A stretch of DNA of 64,000 nucleotides from Vicia villosa (taxonomy: Eukaryota > Streptophyta > Magnoliopsida > Fabales > Fabaceae): positions 24,059,915-24,123,914 of the forward strand of contig NC_081186.1 of NCBI RefSeq assembly GCF_029867415.1, written 5' to 3'. Under the pieces are notes generated by a model, which worked only from the letters and a program-made list of their open reading frames with translations, was not told the origin of the DNA and ran no database searches. Each line of letters opens with the position of its first letter. The first letter of the stretch is position 1. Shown piece after piece: positions 35,101-48,226 of this stretch. The translations under genes and the position numbers were made by a program.

Positions 35101-36647
35101 TTTATTCAAAATAAAAGCCAATTGAAAGTGTATGAAGCATCGGCCAACATTTTTCTATTTATTAAAATATAAATAACTTAAGAATAAATTATTATATTTT
35201 AAAATAGACTTCAAATCGAATATTTATAAAATTCAGGATGTCAATGTAAATGAACCCAAGATTTTATAAATATTCAATTTTGAAATAGTTTCGAAACTTT
35301 TTTTTTGAAAAGTGTGGGCAAATTTTGGGGTACAACAGGTGGCACTCAGAGATGTCATCTTTTCACCTACCTATAGGAGAGATTTTCATCACTTTGGATG
35401 GCGTCTCAGGCCTCCTGCATCTTTCCATCAGTGGGAAATTACTGGACCACAGGAGGATCGGACGAGAGGAAGGGGTCAATCTGATGGTAACCCTGTTGGG
35501 GGCTAACCCTGGTAGAGCGCATCTCACACTAGAGGTGCTCATGCACAGTTTAACTTTTTGGAGCAACTTTATAATTATGTGAAGGGGGCTTTCGACGCCG
35601 TTGGTGATGATGAACAGGTTGAGTACCATCAACATTGCGCATTGAGGAACATCAATGTTTGTGAAAAAATTGTCACATATGTTGATGTGGTCTATCTCAA
35701 GTACTTCACAGACCTGATTGCGATTCACGAGTACAACTAGGGGTTGTCTGTTTGGTTTACGTGTACTCTAAGTTTGATGAGAGTTTTCTTTAGAAGACAA
35801 AGCAGATGACGGGGTGCTACAAGCTGCTTACGGTAATTTCTTGTTACTAATATTTTCATAATTGATTTGTTATTCATGTTATTAATACTTGTACTCATTT
35901 CTTGTTATTAATTTTCAAGGATGTATCATCTCTCACTTCTCTCGCATCACCGGGTTTGAAGCTGCGCCTAAAAACACAATGGACTGGCCTCGTGCTATCA
36001 CATTTGATTCATATGGGGGAATGGTGCGGTCGAGCCATTCAAAATTTCTCTTGACTGTATGGTACCATATGACATTTTCTTCTGCCCATACGAGAATCAC
36101 CGCCAGACACGTGTGTTTGACGTCATTTCCTTATACTCCGGCTGGCTGGGATGTGGATCATCTCTTATGCATCCCTATCTACCTAAGCGATTGATGCACC
36201 TGTTTGGCTACTTATATATTATTTCGAGACCTCCCCATGAGATACTTGAGGTTCGGGATGAGTAGGCAGGGAGCGTAACGGCGGTATGTTGGCATATTGC
36301 AGAGATGAGTAGAGCAACCATAGAGTCAAGACTCTTTAAGGATGACAGTCACCAATTGTCCCTAGTGGAGAGCATGGTTTCTGAGTTGCGGAATATCGTG
36401 TAGTACAGTCGTAGGAGGAGGCAGACGGTTAGACATACCTAGTAATTTGTTTTGGGATGCATTTTTTTTTGGTATTTTCGTAAAAATGTTAGGTATGAAT
36501 TACTTTGACTTTTTTGATCTATGTATGAATTTTTATTCTCCTTTAACTTTAATATAACTAAATTTTACGTCTATATAAGTTAATATAAATTGGCCTCACA
36601 AAAATCAAATGAACAATGGTGTTGCTCTAATATGATTTAGTGAGAAT

Positions 36648-36772
36648 TTCGAAGATGAATCTCCGAAAAATTCCCTCCTTTGTATTTACCACGCTTTTAA
36701 AAAATTTCAAAGGACATTTCGAAAATGTATCTCCGAATACACGAAGTACCCATACGAAGATGTATCTCCCGA
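36648..36772. repeat. Palindrome cluster TTCGGAGATGCATCTCCGAA, right group
   Basis: Three imperfect copies start at 36648, 36718 and 36753 (for example TTCGAAAATGTATCTCCGAA). They mirror the left group before the PMD remnant. Confidence 0.8.
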
Positions 36773-37127
36773 CTACATTTTGTTTAAAAATATGGTGGAT
36801 CTGAGAATAACACATTTTGGTTGTTGGTTGTGATTATGGTAGATCTGAAAATAATTTCAAGTTGTAATATACACTAATTCTACCATATTACAAAATTAGA
36901 CATCACAATCATAAAAACTTCATCTCGTACCCCCACGGGAGTCAACATCTAGTTATAAATGTATTCAAACAATAAATCATTTTACTTTCGATTCAATTTT
37001 CACCACCATAGTGCCATACACAAACATACATACATAGTTTTTCACTTAAGGATTCGTTTTCCTTTAAAAAATATTACACAAGTTCTATTTTTCTTTCAAA
37101 ATAAAATATGCAAGCTGCATAGTTTTC

Positions 37128-40100
37128 CTAATTTCTTGGTTTCCAGTAAGAAGAATCTGTATCATAAATCAAGGCATTAGATTCATCTGTTGCGATGCTT
37201 TGAGCCTCACTTGTGCTACTTTCTCCTTTTTGTTTGTAGTATTGTTGCATCGCCTTATATTTCTTATCATCCAATACCTCAGTTGATTCTACCACCACTT
37301 CTTGAACATTTATTCTTCCTTCAAGCATGCTTACTACTGAAGACATGGAGGGCCTAAGCGACGGAGAATAACTAGTGCATAAAAGAGCCACATTGATAAT
37401 CGTCGTTACATCCTCTTTCTTGAAGTCTTCGCGCAATCTCTGATCAACGAACTCCAATATATTATCTTTTTCCTTCAAGAGGTGCACCTGTTAATGTACA
37501 ATTCAAAGTTTTAAATAAAGGTGTGGTTACTCGGTCATCCATAATAGCTTGATATTAAATCTATTTTTACATAGTCTAATATTGACAATGTCAGATATTC
37601 TCAGGGACAACAAGATTGACATGAATGAAGGAGAGCAGGAGAGCAAAAGAACATAAGTTACCCAATCTAGAAGAGAGAAGCATTCCTCCTGAGGATGACT
37701 AACGGTATTGTTGGTTCCACTAACAATTTCCAACACAACAATTCCAAAACTATAAACATCTGCTTTGTCCGTCAAATAACCATGCATAGCATACTCAGGA
37801 GCCATGTATCCGCTGCGAGTAAATCAAACACAATATTTACACACGCGCGCAAACGTGTATATAAATATCATTAGCAAGTCTACTTTTTGGCTTCTTCAAA
37901 GTATGGAAACTCAATAAAGATCATAACCAGAGAGAATCAAATACGGGAACTCACTAAGTGCCCGCTACTCTGGTGTTCATGTGGGTTTTGTCGTCTTCAT
38001 TGAGCCTTGCCAAACCAAAATCAGATATCTTGGGGTTGAGGTCTTTATCTAGCAACACATTAGAGGCCTTGATGTCCCTATGAATGATCTTTATTTTCGA
38101 CTCTCCATGCAGGTAAGCTAAACCTTTAGCTATACCAATACAAATTCTCTTCCTTGTTTTCCATTCCAATCTCAATTGACGATTTTCTAAGTCCTCTTTC
38201 TTGGCTGATAGAAATTAGACAGCAATATCATTTTATCCATCAACATATATGTTAAATGTTCAAGATTACATTGACAGTTTTTATATAATTACCAAATAAA
38301 GCATGAGCAAGGCTATTGTTTTCCATGTATTCATATATCAACAATAACTGATCATCTTCCATACAGAAGCCATAGAGCTTAACGAGATTAGGGTGTTGTA
38401 AAGTAGAAATCATGCCTATCTCGTTAATAAATTCACGAGATCCTTGAGTTGACTTAGAAGATAGCTGCTTAATCGCTACTATTGTGCCATCTTGTAGGAC
38501 ACCCTGCATTATGAGGAACAGTAAAACTTATGATAAACAAAAACTACAATTTATCACTGTGGTCATAATATCACATGTTGATTGAATAATAATATCAACT
38601 TGTGCAAAATATACCTTGTAAACAGGACCAAATCCTCCTTCTCCAATCTTAAAGGATTCATCAAAGTTGTTTGTTGCTGCTTTGATTTTCTGTAAGCTGA
38701 ATAAACCACTTTGTGAAGCAAGACCCTTTTGCTCTGACAATAAAACCAAACAATATCAGAGATATATTTGGAAAAGCAGCAGTAATTAAAAATTTATGGT
38801 ATCACTGAGTTCATCATCTAAGTCCTATTACTTTCTTCAAGGAAAGTTAGTAAGTGTTTACGCAGGAAGAAAGGTGACTTAATTTGATATTTCATATCCC
38901 TCGTGTGCTAAATCCTATTATTCTGCACAAAATTTCCTGAATTTTATTCAAAAGGATGGTAATTAGGATAGTTGAAGTAGTTTCTCAATGATTACCTCTT
39001 GCCCCTAAACATTTCTGTGTTAAACAGCCCTTCCACCACATTATGCCAATTACAAAGATGATAACAATTGCTACTGCAAACACAATGGCAACCACAGCTC
39101 CGACAGGTACGCGTCTATTATTTTCCGACCGGGGAGTAAAATCTGCATAATTAATAGGTGCATTATAGATTTTATATGAACAACAACGGTGATTGAAGAC
39201 AATATGAAATCTTGAAAAATACAACTAACCAGGATCAACTGATATAGCTGATATAAGAGGCCCATATACTGATCCAAATGGGATAGTAGTTGTTCCTTTC
39301 CCAGCCCAATTTAAGCGGATTTCCAATGCATTTCTAGTCACACCAGCAGTAAAAGTTTTAATGACTGCCTTGCCAACACCACCTGCCTCTTTTGCAATAT
39401 CGAAATCCTTCACTACCAACTTTCTCTGCCATATATAAATCCTTCAAATGCACAGTATTGAATGAACTGAATTTTATTGTATCAATTATTTTTAAGAAAA
39501 TTTGGTTTGTATCATGTGATTAGTACGGGTAGTAAAATAAAAATACACGCACCTGAATGTAGATGTCAAATACACGTCTTCCGATGCTGCTAAATGTTTC
39601 ATCATCACTGAACATTATTTCAGCAAAATGGAGATTCACAGTGTAGTTTCCATTTCCAATGCAGAATCCATAATAAGTAAGAGAATTTGGAGAAACGCGT
39701 GCATCCATGTACAGTTCAGTATCATTTTCGACGGCAAGCTTTGTTGCATTAGACCATATGTAGTAGTCAGGGCGTCCACTATCAAAAAAGTGACCAGCAG
39801 TTATAAGTGCCCAGTTTGTTCCAATTTGACGATACCTTGCTGATTCCATCTCAGTTGAATCATCATCATACGTCTTCTTTCCATCAAATGTTACACTCTT
39901 TCCGCCACAGTTTATGTAGAGAGAGTACCAAGCTTGTAAAACAAGAAATAGGTTATCAATCAGTACTATATAAGGATATTTGGTATTTTTTCTTGCACTT
40001 AGCATAAAAATAATGGCCAACAGTACATTAGAAATCCATGAAAAGTAAACTTACTTTTAGGACAATGATAGTTTTCCAAACATGAAACATTTCCTCTGAG

Positions 40101-43100
40101 AAAATTATAAAAGGATGGGGGAGGACAAGTTAGCATTCAGTAACATATACAAGTTATATACAACTAAATAGGTCATTATTTATCACGAGAAACAAAAAAA
40201 AAAACTTACAAGCTGTTTCCCGTCAAAGAAGAAGCAAACAAGTTTCTGAGGCATAAGGAAATTGACTGATGCTCAGGTCGTTTCATAAATATACAAAACA
40301 AGAAAACCATGAAATTAAAAGGAAAGTGAAAAAACACAATGCTAAGACTCTTACACACTTCCTTGTTGACAAGTCTGCTGCTCATAGTTTGTTATAGTGA
40401 AGTTGTTATACGACAGATCTCTGCAAATAGATATACAATATCTGTCAGAATCTTAGAAGATGATGCTAACCTCCTGAAAAATATGAGAGGTGTGCATACA
40501 CATGAAGCTAAAGCTAAAGCTAAAGCTAAAGTTGTCAACAAAAAAAAAGTTCTTAAAAGTGATAAAAACAAAGAAATTTCTATTTTATCAAGTAGCATAA
40601 GAGACAACTTACACAAAGTCTGGTTTAACTATCCAATCAGGCAGCGATCCAGACAGCTGATTCCCAGATAAAAATCTAGTTAAATTAACATCAAAAAGTT
40701 AATAAATAGAATTCAAGTTATTGTTTAACAAGAAAAGTATTTGATAAGATAATAAACATTATCCCAATTATTGAACAGTTCCAAAATGACTCATATCAAC
40801 TAACCAGATTTTGGCAGCATTAGTTTATAGGGTTAAATATGTTTGTGGTCCTCCAAAATATCTCAAATTTGGTTTTTAGTCCCTCAAAATATTTGCTTCC
40901 AAGAATAGCCCTCCTAAAAATTTTTATCTACACTTTTAGTACCTAATACTAAAACTGTCGCTAAAACTGTCGCTAATTCAGTCGCTAAGTAATAAACAAT
41001 CGCTAATTTTGTCGCTAAGTTGTAAAAACCGTAGCTAACTTGCAGGAGGGACCAAAAGTTTGAATGAAAAATTTTAGGAGGATCATACTTTGAAGGAAAT
41101 ATTTTGAGGGACTAAAAACAAAATTTGAGATATTTAGGAGGACAACTAACATATTTAACCCTAATTTTTATTTCAATTTCCGGTGTCTAGAATAAAAAGT
41201 ATCGTTCCACCTACACTAGCTAATCTTCCCTATTTTTCATCTGCATTTTTAAGTTATGATAGCAGAAGCAGCAGCAAAATTCTTACAGCAAGTATATGTG
41301 CTCTAGACCCCCTAGGCTCATGGGGATTTGTCCACTTAATTTGTTGTTGCTGAGATCTCTGAAAAGGATATTCAGAATAAGTTCTTTTCGGAGAAAGAGT
41401 AAATATATAATTTAACATAAAGAATAGTTCCCTATTCTGCTGCGAACAAAAGAAGCATGTCATAGTCCTTTATCAAATCAACGGTATAAAAAAGCAAAGA
41501 TATAGAATACAAGTTCTTATGTTTGCGTTTTCTTTCTTCTTAAACGTGTTTAAAAAGCCTGAAAGAAAAACTGAAAGTTATCATTCGATCAATCAAACAA
41601 AAATGGAAAGAAGTATAACAGCACTTACATCACTTTCAGATTAGTTAACTTTCCAAGATATTCAGGCACTGCTCCAATGATATTGCAACTTCTCAATACT
41701 CTGAAACCAAGTAGACCATATATAAATACTACGCCACAATTTCTCCTTAATTTGTTTTATTAAATATATTGAGAGTAATTAACTTACAATTTTGATAGGT
41801 TTGACATATTTTCAAGTTGTGGAAAAGATGAATCAGACCCATTCAAGTCAGTAACAGTCCTAGACATCACATTTTAAGCATAGTTAATTACAATTAAAAA
41901 GAAATCTTCAGATCATTTGTTTGAGTAGCATGTATGGATGCGTCATACTTACAAGTCAGTGAGGTTTTTCAAAAGTGAAATTCCAGAAGGAATTGGTCCA
42001 CTCAAACCACTCCCTCGGATCACACTGTGAAAAACATTTATGAGGGAAAATAGTCTCAAATAAAATGACAATACTAAAGAACCTAAGATTTGTGACAAGA
42101 GAAGAGAAAGAGAATCACACAGCATCTCAAGATTCTTCCAACTCTGTATAAAGTTGGGTATTGCTCCAGAAAATTGACTGTCGCCAATTCGACTGCATTA
42201 AACAAGTAGCGGTAATTATGAACATGGAATAGCTAACCTTGCTGCTATAAAGCACTATCATAGATACAAACACCAACAATCACACTCAGGCATTGGAAAT
42301 AATTTGAGAAAACGAAAGTGAGGGAGTTGTAACCACATGGATCGGTGTCATATGTAAGGTTGTCAAGATCGGGATATTGTATAAGATAGGGGGGGGATAG
42401 TAAGATTGTAAAACATAAGATAGTTACTAAAATGGGAAGATTCTATTCTATTATTTTTGTAAGCTCGAGAAGGGGTAGCAAGATCGTAAAACCTACGATC
42501 GTAACAAAAAATGTAAGATATTAATAAAACGAAAAATAATACTATATATTTGAAGTTTGTTTACATGATATTTTGGTAGGCAAGTATATTCTAGAGAAAA
42601 TGGCCTCCACCGAACAGTAATTGTTGAGCCTTGGCGTCTTGTCATCCTTCTGGGCTTGTAATGATTGTGGCCGGAAAATGGCCGATCGTGGCCGGAATTG
42701 GCCAAGATCACACATAATCAATGGTCTTAGGATTTTTTTTCTTTTACAATTTGGCTATAACACACGATTCTACTTAAGATCATGATTGTTGGGGGTGAAT
42801 GAGATTGCAAAAGCGTATGATTTTAAGATATAGATCGAGATCTTGACAACCTTGGTCATATAAGTGTTATCCACCGACACGTGTGAGACGCGTAGACATG
42901 CTTTCAACCTAAAGTGTTGGTGCTACATAGAAATGAAATCTTGCAATAATGAAAGTAAAATACTTACAATTGCTTCAATGCAGTGAGCTTAGCAAATGTT
43001 GCAGGTAACACTCCAGTGAAATTGTTGGAGGAAAGAAGCCTAAAGCAACACGAAAGAATAAATCGAAGGCGAATAAAATGCATCCAATGTCAATGACTGC

Positions 43101-46100
43101 TATTAAAGATAACAAAATCAGCGTGTCTTATTTGGCACAGTCTTAAGAAAACATATGAAAGGCTTACAGTCTTTCAATCTGGCTAAGACTCCCAAGTTCT
43201 GGAGGAAGATTTCCCGATAGTTGGTTGAATTCCAATACCCTATCCATTGAAAATAAAGTTTCTCAAAATTTATAATAATTGAAACCGAACAAGTTCTTAA
43301 ACAAGAAACTTACAAGCTTTTGAGAGTGGTGATGTCTCCAAACTCTTTTGGAATTGGACCAGATAGACGATTTCCATAGAAGGAACTTAACCAAAAGAAA
43401 AATTGTAAGATTAGTCATGATAAGCACACATACATGATTTGGAAAAATTAAAGAACAAGCAGAGAAGAACCATATGTATTACATGTTTACAAGACTTAAT
43501 GTGGCCCATTCTTTAGGAATTGTACCATTAAGATAGTTGAGGGTTAGGTCACTGTACCAAAAACAAAAAGAAATCATCAATACGATTAGTTAACAAAAAC
43601 CTTATAATTAAAAAATGATAGTGTAAGTTTTTTGAGTGTGACATACATTTCTTGGAGAAAAGGCAACCTTACAAGATCAGGTGGAAGAGTACCAGAAAGG
43701 TTTTGTGCTTTCAGAACACTGTAAGAGCATTACACCATTAATTTTGTTAAAGGCAAAAATTAAAAAGAACTAGTTTAGTTAATTTAAGCACATTCAATGT
43801 AAAAAAGTTTTTTTTTACTAACTGTAATAAAAAAATAAATTACAAAGATACACATTTACTGGATAGATAATATTAGAAATTTTTTATGAACTAATACGTA
43901 ATGTGTTCTTTATTGTATCTTAATCAGATTTCGCCAGATAAGGGTCAACATAACCTTCTTGGCCGAGACACCAAAGATTCACCCAAAACCTTAAGTCATT
44001 GGGTATATGGGTCCTCTCATTTATAAAGTGCTCAACCTCTGTGAGACTTTCAACTCACACTTATATCTCAACACTATGGAGGCAATGACATCCACATCAA
44101 TGGGCCCTTTATCAAATCCACCCTATTCCTCTTAGTGGGAGGCGACCTTGTGTTCTTAGGAGGAGAGGGAAAAACAGTGGATATGGGGACGACCTTGATG
44201 ACTTATCCCTCAGGGCTCGATTTCCTTTTCTTGGACGCCTGTTCCTAGAAGGCCGAGGGATCACTCTGGTTCCACCTCGCCACAGCGAGCCTTTGCTTTC
44301 GCAATCATAACTTTCTTTTTCTGTAGCAACAAGGGGATCTTCTTTGCAAAAATGAAACAAAAAATACAGTTAAGAATCAATTACTCCCTCCGTCCATAAT
44401 AAATGTCTTATTTGAGCAATGCGCGATTTTTAAGAAAATGATTGGATGTGTTGGTTTTAATAAAAAAGTTAATGTCATTTACTAGAATACCCCTATTAAT
44501 AGTAGTTGAATAACGTGAAAGTTAATAAATAGGGGTATAATAGTGGAAAAATAATAATGATTGATGCATTGGAATTGTAAATGGACAATTAATTTGAGAC
44601 AAGAAAAAAATGCAAATGAGACACTTATTATGAGACGGAGGGAGTAGAAAACAATGAGTAAGGCGTCTTACATAGAAAACTCATAAGTGCGGGATGATCT
44701 CCCTCAAGCCTAAGTAAATCTCGCAACCCCATGATGGCAAACCGCTCCAACAGATGAACCGCTTTTCTCTTTGTCTCGCTAAATTTAATCGGGCCATAGC
44801 CCATGTTTTCCATACTAGAGTTGCAGGAAAGAGGGATAAGTCATGAGTGGCTCCTATTTCCGATGAGTTTGGTCATCATCACACGTAAGTGAAGTGGAAC
44901 AATCATTGGCCGGCCACAACTTGAGACTGTCACACATGAAAAATAGTGCAAGCTCGTCCGAAAAAGAGCATCCTTTGAAGCACATCAAATAAAGATTGAA
45001 CGGTCTCGGAAAATATTTTGCTCTTACATGACTTATGACTGAGGGATTGTGTATATATATCTGGTTTTTTAGTATGCTTTAGAAAAACATTTCGCCACTA
45101 AATAACTTATGCTTCAGGGTGGTGTATATATCTAGTTTCTTGTATGTCTTAGAAAAGCATTTCACCTTTACATGAATCATGTTTAAAGGGTTAAGGACAT
45201 GTCTGGCTCCTTGGCATGCCTTGAAAAACATTTTTCCCTTACACGGCACGGCACATGCTAGAGAGGATGCATATATGTATGGTTTCTTAGTATGCCTTAG
45301 GAAAACATGTAATCCTTTCAAGGCTCATGCTTGAGAGACTGTGTACATGTCTGATTTTTGAGTTGGGTTCTTGAGTGAATTGGATTCAACCCGAAACAAG
45401 AGAAACTCGTCACAATTAATAGTTTATCCATAACCACAAAACCGGGCTGAAATAGAAAATGGGCGGAAAGTTTATGTTGACTCAAGTATATAGGAGAGCG
45501 ATATCTGATTAAGATATGATATAGAATTGATAAGGCAACGAGGCGGGCAGGGGCAAGTTTAAGCATTATCAACTCCACCCCTACTTCCTTGTACCACTTC
45601 TGTCCTTGTCCTAAATCCATTCGGAGGTAACAATTGACCACCCATCCTTACTGCTAACGAGGAACCAGTTTTTCCGCCCTGCTTCACACCCAACTACCGA
45701 AACTACTGTAGTTTTATTTAGATGCTAAGCAACAAAAACTAATAATTAAACTAAATATTTTATCATTTAATAATAATCATAATAGTTGGTATTTTCAATT
45801 AAACTATATATTTTTTTAAATAAATATTAAGGGTCTATTTGATTTGGTTTTATAAAATAATTTTTAGTTTTTTAAAATTTAAAAACAATAAAACTTGTTT
45901 GGTAGCCTAAGGCTCTGTTTCGTAAGACTTATTTTCGAACTTATGTCTTATGTTTTATAAGCTCATATGATAATTTAGACTCGTTGATAACGGTCTTTTC
46001 ATCATGAACTTATAGCTTATTTTACTAGCTTATAGCTTATTTTTTAGACGCTATTTCAAATAGCGTTTTAGCTTATGTCTTATAGCTTATTATTTTTTCT

Positions 46101-47199
46101 TCTTTTTTTATCCTTATTATTTTAATTAAAATTCATTTTTAACCATTATAATTTATTTTAATTTAAAATAAAATAATTATATATTAAATATCTTTTATGT
46201 CATTTTACATTTATAAGTTAATTGAAACGCTAATTTTACCAAACACTTTAATTAGCTTATAAGCTATCAGTCTCAACCATCCGTTATAAGCTATAAACCA
46301 TCAGTCATCAGCCATAAGCTATCAGCTAGCTTATCAGTCAACCGCTATTTTTACCAAACAGACCCTAATTTTACACAATTAGTTTTGAAAACCATTTTCT
46401 ATTTAAGAGTTTTAAAAACAAATTTAACTTTAGAGGTTTTGATTTTTAGTTTTTAATTTTGAAAATTTGAAAGAGAAAATAAGAAAGAAAATTGGGCTTA
46501 GACTATCTTTATTACCAAAAAATAAATAAATAAAATAAAATAAAAAATAATACATTTTTCGTTAAAGACAAATTTATAATATTCAAATTTAAAAAATAAG
46601 ATGACCGATTTTTTTTTTTTGTTTTTTCACTTCAAAACTATTTGTTAAAATTAATTTGCAAAATATTTTTTAAAAAGTAAAACTCATTCAAACAAGCCAT
46701 TAATATTATGCAACTTTAAAATAATTTTATAAAATAAGATTATGATACATGTTTTCTTTTATTTTTTTCTTTAAAGCTATTTTTTTAAAATTAATTAATA
46801 AAATAGTTTTTAGATTTTAAAAACTAAACTCTAATTCTTTCTTTATACTTGCAATCTTAAAATTAAAGAAATAAATGAATAGTAAAATTATTAAAAATAA
46901 AAGTAATAAAATAAATTTAATAGATCGAAGCGAGTATTGGTATCCCATCTCCGTTCCGTGTTTTTTCCACATCCAATTAAATCGATTTTTCACATTAGAT
47001 TTAGGGCGGTTTAATATTTTTTCCAAGGCTTATTTTCGGTGTATCTCTGAAAGATTTTCTTTTTACGTAGATTTGTTCCGTAAATGTATTTGTAGATCAA
47101 TGTAAAAAACGAAATTTCATTGGATGCCTAAGAGTATTATAGAATAGATTTAAATATCTACAAAATATAATATAATATCCTTCTTGAAGACACTAAATC

Positions 47200-47277
<78 letters not shown>

Positions 47278-48226
47278 CAAAACTTATGTACAATTCTTTA
47301 GGTGTGATTCTTACTATTTTCTAATAAAAATATGACAAATATACTTAAATATGATTTAGTGAGTGAAAATAGGAGAAATTTACATACGTGTAAGTGAAAA
47401 TTATACACTTGTCATATTTTTATTGAAAAATAGTAAGAACCACATCTATAAAATTGTACCTAAGTTTTATCCATATAAATAAAAAAAAAAAAAAGACTAA
47501 TTGAATATAAATAAAATGGAAAAAATAAAATAAAATATAGGTGGGTAGAGACTCTAAAACGGACAACCCAAAGTCAATACAAGAAAATAATTAACCTTAA
47601 TTCGTATTAATGCTGCAATTATTGCATGGGGTCTTCTCCAACCGTGATTCTAATTTGAAATAAATCTAATTATAAATCTAAGAGATTAATTACTAATGCA
47701 TTTCAATTAAATTTTAAATTTAATAGTAACGAAAATATTCATGTATTTTTGAACTACACTCAACTACACACACCCTTGGCCCATAGATTTATCCAAAACC
47801 ATTCTTGGTTCTCTCTCTAGCATTATTGCGGACAGCACAACACGTTAAAAGAATAGATAAGAGAAGGGGAAGAGTATGCTTACACGCTAACAACATGGCA
47901 GAGAGTGTTGTTTTGAAAAGAACAATTGCAGGTAACAGCATTTTCAGAACCGTGTAATTGAGTTGACGATATCCAGTTGTTCCTTCCACTACATGGATCT
48001 ACACTGAAGTCCCAATCTTTCTTCCCAAGTGTTTTACCTATGTCTATCAGAGCTTTCACTGAAATATTTATACAAAAGATTATAACAATAAAAACATGCG
48101 ATATGGATAATACATGATATGGGATATGTACGTACCTTCATCTTGCTGAAGAGTGGCTCCTAGAGAAAATGAATCAAAAAAGAAAGGAAGGAGTAAAAAG
48201 AGAGGGAAGAAGAAAAACAAAGTCAT
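37128..48226 (-). CDS. LRR-malectin receptor-like serine/threonine kinase (LRR-RLK VIII-2, At1g53430-like), 24 exons
   Basis: Exons (high to low): 48226-48136, 48058-47884, 43718-43647, 43551-43483, 43385-43314, 43239-43168, 43039-42968, 42192-42121, 42024-41953, 41859-41788, 41700-41629, 41358-41287, 40675-40613, 40420-40355, 40245-40210, 40095-40055, 39932-39553, 39425-39230, 39142-38996, 38733-38615, 38503-38293, 38204-37955, 37812-37662, 37487-37128. They sum to 3003 bases and splice in frame to 1000 residues with no stop. Features: signal peptide (1 to ~25), N-terminal Cys pairs, about twelve LRRs mostly on 72-base phase-2 exons, malectin domain (~397-588), one membrane segment (~602-624), and a kinase with GEGGFG, K689, HRD 788-790, DFG 808-810 and APE. 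It should sit in the plasma membrane and signal from the cell wall. The ligand is unknown. Exon 8 uses a GTGTGA donor. Confidence 0.93.
40829..41162. mobile_element. MITE in receptor-kinase intron 12
   Basis: Terminal inverted repeats of about 65 bp (AGGGTTAAATATGTTTGTGG and its complement at 41162) face each other. The centre holds repeats of GTCGCTAA (40965-41035). The ends resemble those of the MULE above (GGGTTAAATAGC), so it may be a Mutator-type MITE, but I cannot show a clear 9-bp target duplication. Confidence 0.7.
42355..42854. mobile_element. hAT-like MITE in receptor-kinase intron 7
   Basis: Terminal inverted repeats TAAGGTTGTCAAGATC and GATCTTGACAACCTTG, 500 bp apart, with an 8-bp target duplication GTCATATG/GTCATATA (7 of 8) at 42347-42354 and 42855-42862. 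Eight bases fits the hAT superfamily. A truncated relative is at 28373-28503 in RPL13 intron 2. Confidence 0.75.
44384..44644. mobile_element. Stowaway-like MITE (Tc1/Mariner)
   Basis: Ends CTCCCTCCGTC and GACGGAGGGAG form perfect terminal repeats and are flanked by TA on both sides (44382-44383, 44645-44646). Length 261 bp. The end sequence is the classic Stowaway type. Confidence 0.9.
45015..45360. repeat. Degenerate minisatellite, about 78 bp x 4.5
   Basis: Phrases of the type TTCTTAGTATGCCTTAGAAAAAC...TGCTT.AG.G....GTATATGTCTG recur about every 75-80 bases (GTATGCTTTAG at 45073, GTATGTCTTAG near 45142, GCATGCCTTG near 45213, GTATGCCTTAG near 45291). No coding meaning is evident. Confidence 0.7.
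45911..46365. mobile_element. Tourist-like MITE (PIF/Harbinger)
   Basis: Ends GGCTCTGTTTCGTAA and the complement GGGTCTGTTTGGTAA, with TAA on both sides (45908-45910, 46366-46368), as for PIF/Harbinger elements. The interior has many TTATAGCTTAT / ATAAGCTATCAG phrases in opposite orientations. 455 bp. Confidence 0.8.
47205..47275. repeat. (TA)n microsatellite in receptor-kinase intron 2
   Basis: About 35 TA units, directly next to a MITE at 47276. Confidence 0.95.
47276..47472. mobile_element. MITE adjoining a TA microsatellite
   Basis: Arms of about 72 bases, starting GACAAAACTTATGTACAATT and ending in the complement of GGATAAAACTTAGGTACAAT, are inverted around a short loop. No coding content. 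It borders (TA)n on the left, as the split MITE at 9485 does. Confidence 0.8.

Larger units (their letters stand above)
32335..35337 (-). mobile_element. Solo LTR, 3.0 kb, long-LTR Ty3/gypsy type
   Basis: On the minus strand it starts TGTTGTACCCCAAAATTTGC and ends at CCGAGTTACA. A perfect target duplication GGTGG is at 32330-32334 and 35338-35342. It contains GGTGGCGACTCTTGC close to the end, as other long gypsy LTRs do. The start resembles that of the LTR at 52244. No internal region is present. It lies inside the PMD remnant. Confidence 0.88.
31798..36441 (+). pseudogene. Plant mobile domain (PMD) gene remnant, split by a solo LTR
   Basis: Left part 31798-32334: MADNNEGR start, then in shifting frames a GLYDTSLFYNY...HAARHVRNEE segment. 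Right part from 35343: WHSEMSSFHLPIGEIFITLDG, GREEGVNLMVTLLGA, TYVDVVYLKYFTDLIAIHEYN, FFCPYENHRQTRVFDVISLYSGW and YLPKRLMHLFGYLYIISRPP. These are landmarks of the plant mobile domain (PF10536), found in MAIN-like and transposon-borne genes. Stops and frameshifts are spread through it, and a 3.0-kb LTR with target duplication GGTGG is inserted in the domain. A possible intron lies near 32143-32230. It is either a dead host paralogue or cargo of an unrecognised element; the palindrome clusters on both sides favour the latter. Confidence 0.72.
43719..47883 (-). other. Receptor-kinase intron 2, 4.2 kb, repeat-filled
   Basis: Runs from a GTAAGC donor after the N-terminal Cys-rich exon to a TTACAG acceptor before the first LRR exon. 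It holds a Stowaway-like MITE, a minisatellite, a Tourist-like MITE, a TA tract and a further MITE, listed separately. Elsewhere (43800-44380, 45360-45900, 46370-47200) I see no recognised gene; the 82-codon frame at 44112-44360 has no known domain. Confidence 0.8.

Noticed and set aside
44112..44360. An 82-codon Arg-rich ORF in receptor-kinase intron 2
   Set aside because: Composition is biased, there is no recognisable family, and it lies in a repeat-filled intron.
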